A program made the position numbers and the translations under genes. A DNA stretch of 64,000 bases from CAMLIZ01 sp036231905 (GTDB lineage: Bacteria > Pseudomonadota > Gammaproteobacteria > Burkholderiales > Burkholderiaceae_C), in assembly GCF_036231905.1 (NCBI RefSeq), contig NZ_JAZARE010000002.1:310001-374000 (forward strand). Reading direction: 5' to 3'. Positions within the stretch are counted from its first letter, which is position 1, and every line of letters starts with the position of its first letter. The notes under the pieces are model-generated. The model worked only from the letters and a program-made list of their open reading frames with translations, was not told the origin of the DNA and searched no databases. Below are positions 62,235-64,000 of the stretch, piece after piece.

Positions 62235-63092
62235 TCAGTGCAGCCGCGGCGGGCTGCCGTGGCGAAGCTCGTCGATGCGTTGCAGCAGCTCCGCGGCGTC
62301 CGCGGCGCCGGGCCGGTGTTCCAGGTAGGCGGCAAGGTCGTCCACCGCCATCAGGCGCTGGCCGAGCTCGGCATAGGCCAGCCCGCGGTCGCGCCGCTCC
62401 TCCCAGGCCTGCGGCAGCAACACCACCAGGCGCTGCTGCACGGCCAGCCAGCGCCCCGGGTCGCCGGCAGCGCGATGGATCTCCTTCAGGTTGCGCAGCA
62501 GGCGAGCCAGCACGTCGCGCGCGGAGGCCGATTGCAGGAACAAGCCGAGCGGCACCTCGAAGTCGTCCACCAGGCCCTGCTGGCGCCGATAGGGCAGCAG
62601 GCGCTCGTCCAGCTCCTCGCGCGACAGCGAGTGGCCGTTGAACGGATCGATCACCACCTCACCCTGCGGCATGCGCAGCTTGACGAGGAAGTGGCCCGGG
62701 AAGGACACGCCCCGCGCGGCCAGGCCCACTTGGCCGGCAAGCTCGATGTACAGCAGCGCCAGCGTGATCGGGATGCCGCGCCGGGTGGACAGCACCTGGT
62801 GCAGGTAGCTGTTGCCCGGGTCGTAGTAGTCGTTGACGTTGCCCGCGAACCCCAGCTCGTTGAAGAAGTAGTGGTTCAGCAGGCGCAGCCGCTGCAGCGG
62901 CATGGCGTCTGCGGGCAGGCGGCGCTTCAGGCGCTCGGCCAGCTGGTCGATGTCCGACAGCACGGCCTGCGGGTCCAGCGACGGGTGCTCGTCCTGCGCC
63001 ACCGTGATGGCCGCCTCGGTCAGCGCCAGCCCGTCGTCCTCGGCCACCAGGCTGGCGAAGTACTCCAACGGCGTGATGGGCCGGAACTGCAT
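62235..63092 (-). CDS. SirB1 family protein (transglutaminase-like plus TPR)
   Basis: A 285-residue protein. The N-terminal transglutaminase-like domain has STRRGIPITLALLYIELAGQVGL and GVSFPGHFLVKL with the conserved His, then IDPFNG. The catalytic Cys of true transglutaminases is not evident. The C-terminal part holds TPR-like helices. The family's role is unknown, and the location next to murJ is conserved in this group. Confidence 0.88.
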   Translation of the reverse strand: MQFRPITPLEYFASLVAEDDGLALTEAAITVAQDEHPSLDPQAVLSDIDQLAERLKRRLPADAMPLQRLRLLNHYFFNELGFAGNVNDYYDPGNSYLHQVLSTRRGIPITLALLYIELAGQVGLAARGVSFPGHFLVKLRMPQGEVVIDPFNGHSLSREELDERLLPYRRQQGLVDDFEVPLGLFLQSASARDVLARLLRNLKEIHRAAGDPGRWLAVQQRLVVLLPQAWEERRDRGLAYAELGQRLMAVDDLAAYLEHRPGAADAAELLQRIDELRHGSPPRLH

Positions 63093-63109
63093 GCCGACAG
63101 TTTAGGCAG

Positions 63110-64000
63110 TCAGCTGCGGCGCATGAAGTCGCGCGGACGCAGCCCCAGCGCCACGAGCACGCCGAAGTACAGCAGCGCCGCGGCACCCAGCACCCCGGCC
63201 ATCCAGCCGGCCCGCAGCCATTGGTGCTGGCCCAGTGCGACCCAGTCCAGGTAGTGGCCCGCCGCCCACAGGCCGGCCCCCATGCAGGCGCAGGCCAGCC
63301 CCACGCGCAGCAGGAAGCCCCACCAACCCGGCAGGGGCGTGTAGCTGCCGAGCCGGCGCAGGCCGATCAGCAACCAGACGGCATTGATCACCGCGCCCAG
63401 GCCGATGGACAGCGCCAGCCCGGCCACGCCCAGCCACGGCACGAACAACAGGTTCATCAGCTGGGTGAGGCACAGCACGACCACCGCCACCTTCACCGGC
63501 GTGCGGATGTCCTGGCGGGCATAGAAGCCGGGCGCCACGATCTTCACGCCGACCAGGCCGATCAGCCCCACGCCGTAGCCCATCACCGCCGTGGTGGTGC
63601 GCTGCAATGCCTCCACGTCGAAGGCGCCGCGGTGGTAGAGCACCGCCACCAGCGGCTGCGCAAACACCAGCAGCGCCACTGCGCAGGGCAGCGCGAGCAG
63701 CAGCACCAGGCGCAGGCCCCAGTCCAGCAGGCCGGAATAGCCCACGCTGTCGTTGCGGGCCTGCGCGGCCGACAGCTGCGGCGTCAGCACCACGCCCAGC
63801 GCCACGCCGAGCAGCGCGGTCGGGAACTCCATCAGCCGGTCGGCATAGGTCAGCCACGACACCCCACCCACCGCCACATGCGAGGCGATCTGGGTGTTGA
63901 TCAGCAGCGACACCTGGGCCACCGACACGCCCACCAGCGCGGGCGCCATCTGGCGCAGGATGCGGTGCACGCCGTCGTGCCGCCAGGCCTCGCGGATACG
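63110..64000 (-). CDS. murJ: Lipid II flippase MurJ, C-terminal part
   Basis: The gene runs off the window: the minus-strand frame is open to 64000, with REAWRHDGV before the first internal GTG. The 297 visible residues hold eight or more membrane helices, MAPALVGVSVAQVSLLINTQIASH, FPTALLGVALGVVLTPQLS and ILRQM, all typical of MurJ (MviN). It moves lipid II across the inner membrane for peptidoglycan synthesis. About 220 N-terminal residues are missing from view. Confidence 0.95.
   Translation of the reverse strand, partial: RIREAWRHDGVHRILRQMAPALVGVSVAQVSLLINTQIASHVAVGGVSWLTYADRLMEFPTALLGVALGVVLTPQLSAAQARNDSVGYSGLLDWGLRLVLLLALPCAVALLVFAQPLVAVLYHRGAFDVEALQRTTTAVMGYGVGLIGLVGVKIVAPGFYARQDIRTPVKVAVVVLCLTQLMNLLFVPWLGVAGLALSIGLGAVINAVWLLIGLRRLGSYTPLPGWWGFLLRVGLACACMGAGLWAAGHYLDWVALGQHQWLRAGWMAGVLGAAALLYFGVLVALGLRPRDFMRRS

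Overview
This is a high-GC window of bacterial core chromosome. The gene order ubiG-gph, ompA, gyrA-serC-pheA-tyrA-aroA/cmk-rpsA-ihfB-lapA-lapB-waaC, then dnaE, the rpsP-rimM-trmD-rplS operon and murJ at the edge, together with the fused aroA/cmk gene, points to a betaproteobacterium of the order Burkholderiales (Comamonadaceae or the Rubrivivax/Leptothrix/Caldimonas group). This placement rests on remembered synteny and protein character, not on a search. I see no phage, insertion sequence, CRISPR array, rRNA or tRNA; the only stable RNA gene is tmRNA.

Layout. 1-4286: end of an unidentified gene, a GT9 glycosyltransferase, tmRNA, gph, ubiG and ompA, mostly on the minus strand. 4563-15371: a plus-strand run of gyrA, a DUF2059 protein, serC, pheA, tyrA, aroA-cmk, rpsA and ihfB, joining aromatic amino acid and serine synthesis to replication and translation genes. 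15486-23671: lapA/lapB, then lipopolysaccharide inner-core genes (waaC and a DUF4254 gene on minus; gmhA, rfaE1, rfaE2, a heptosyltransferase, a GT4 and a DUF5672 glycosyltransferase on plus). 23668-27307: an opposing four-gene minus-strand operon (methyltransferase, two glycosyltransferases and an unidentified protein with an Asp-Asp-Gly motif) that looks like an accessory surface-glycan cluster. 27332-33020: an HhH protein, a patatin lipase, a His-rich exported protein and dnaE. 33130-35064: two adjacent genes for different ferritin-like proteins. 35097-41203: trhO, an S9 peptidase, a divergent pirin/LysR pair, gluQ and an FKBP isomerase. 41263-46532: a TonB-dependent receptor and a DEAD-box helicase with long non-coding flanks. 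46533-54850: a DUF2087 gene, orn, an M48 protease, a pterin dehydratase, rsgA, a CobD-like gene, a NUDIX hydrolase, the rplS/trmD/rimM/rpsP operon and a TM2 protein. 54861-64000: Pit phosphate transporter with its DUF47 partner, a deoxynucleoside kinase, a DUF486 protein, then a tight run (folK, pcnB, a HAD phosphatase, hda, an AI-2E-type permease), a SirB1-type protein and murJ.

Most of this is ordinary housekeeping. The points that deserve a second look are: (i) a perfect 10-bp inverted repeat that would bury the ribosome binding site of rpsP, with further structured leaders before rplS and rpsA; (ii) a small intergenic repeat present in four copies in two orientations, whose 60-nt tandem copies keep an open frame and create a 20-codon ORF between rfaE2 and the next heptosyltransferase gene; (iii) the tandem ferritin-like pair; (iv) the four-gene glycan operon with an unassigned Asp-Asp-Gly protein; (v) a group of genes with a -10-like hexamer 7-10 nt before the start codon and no clear ribosome binding site, which may make leaderless mRNAs.
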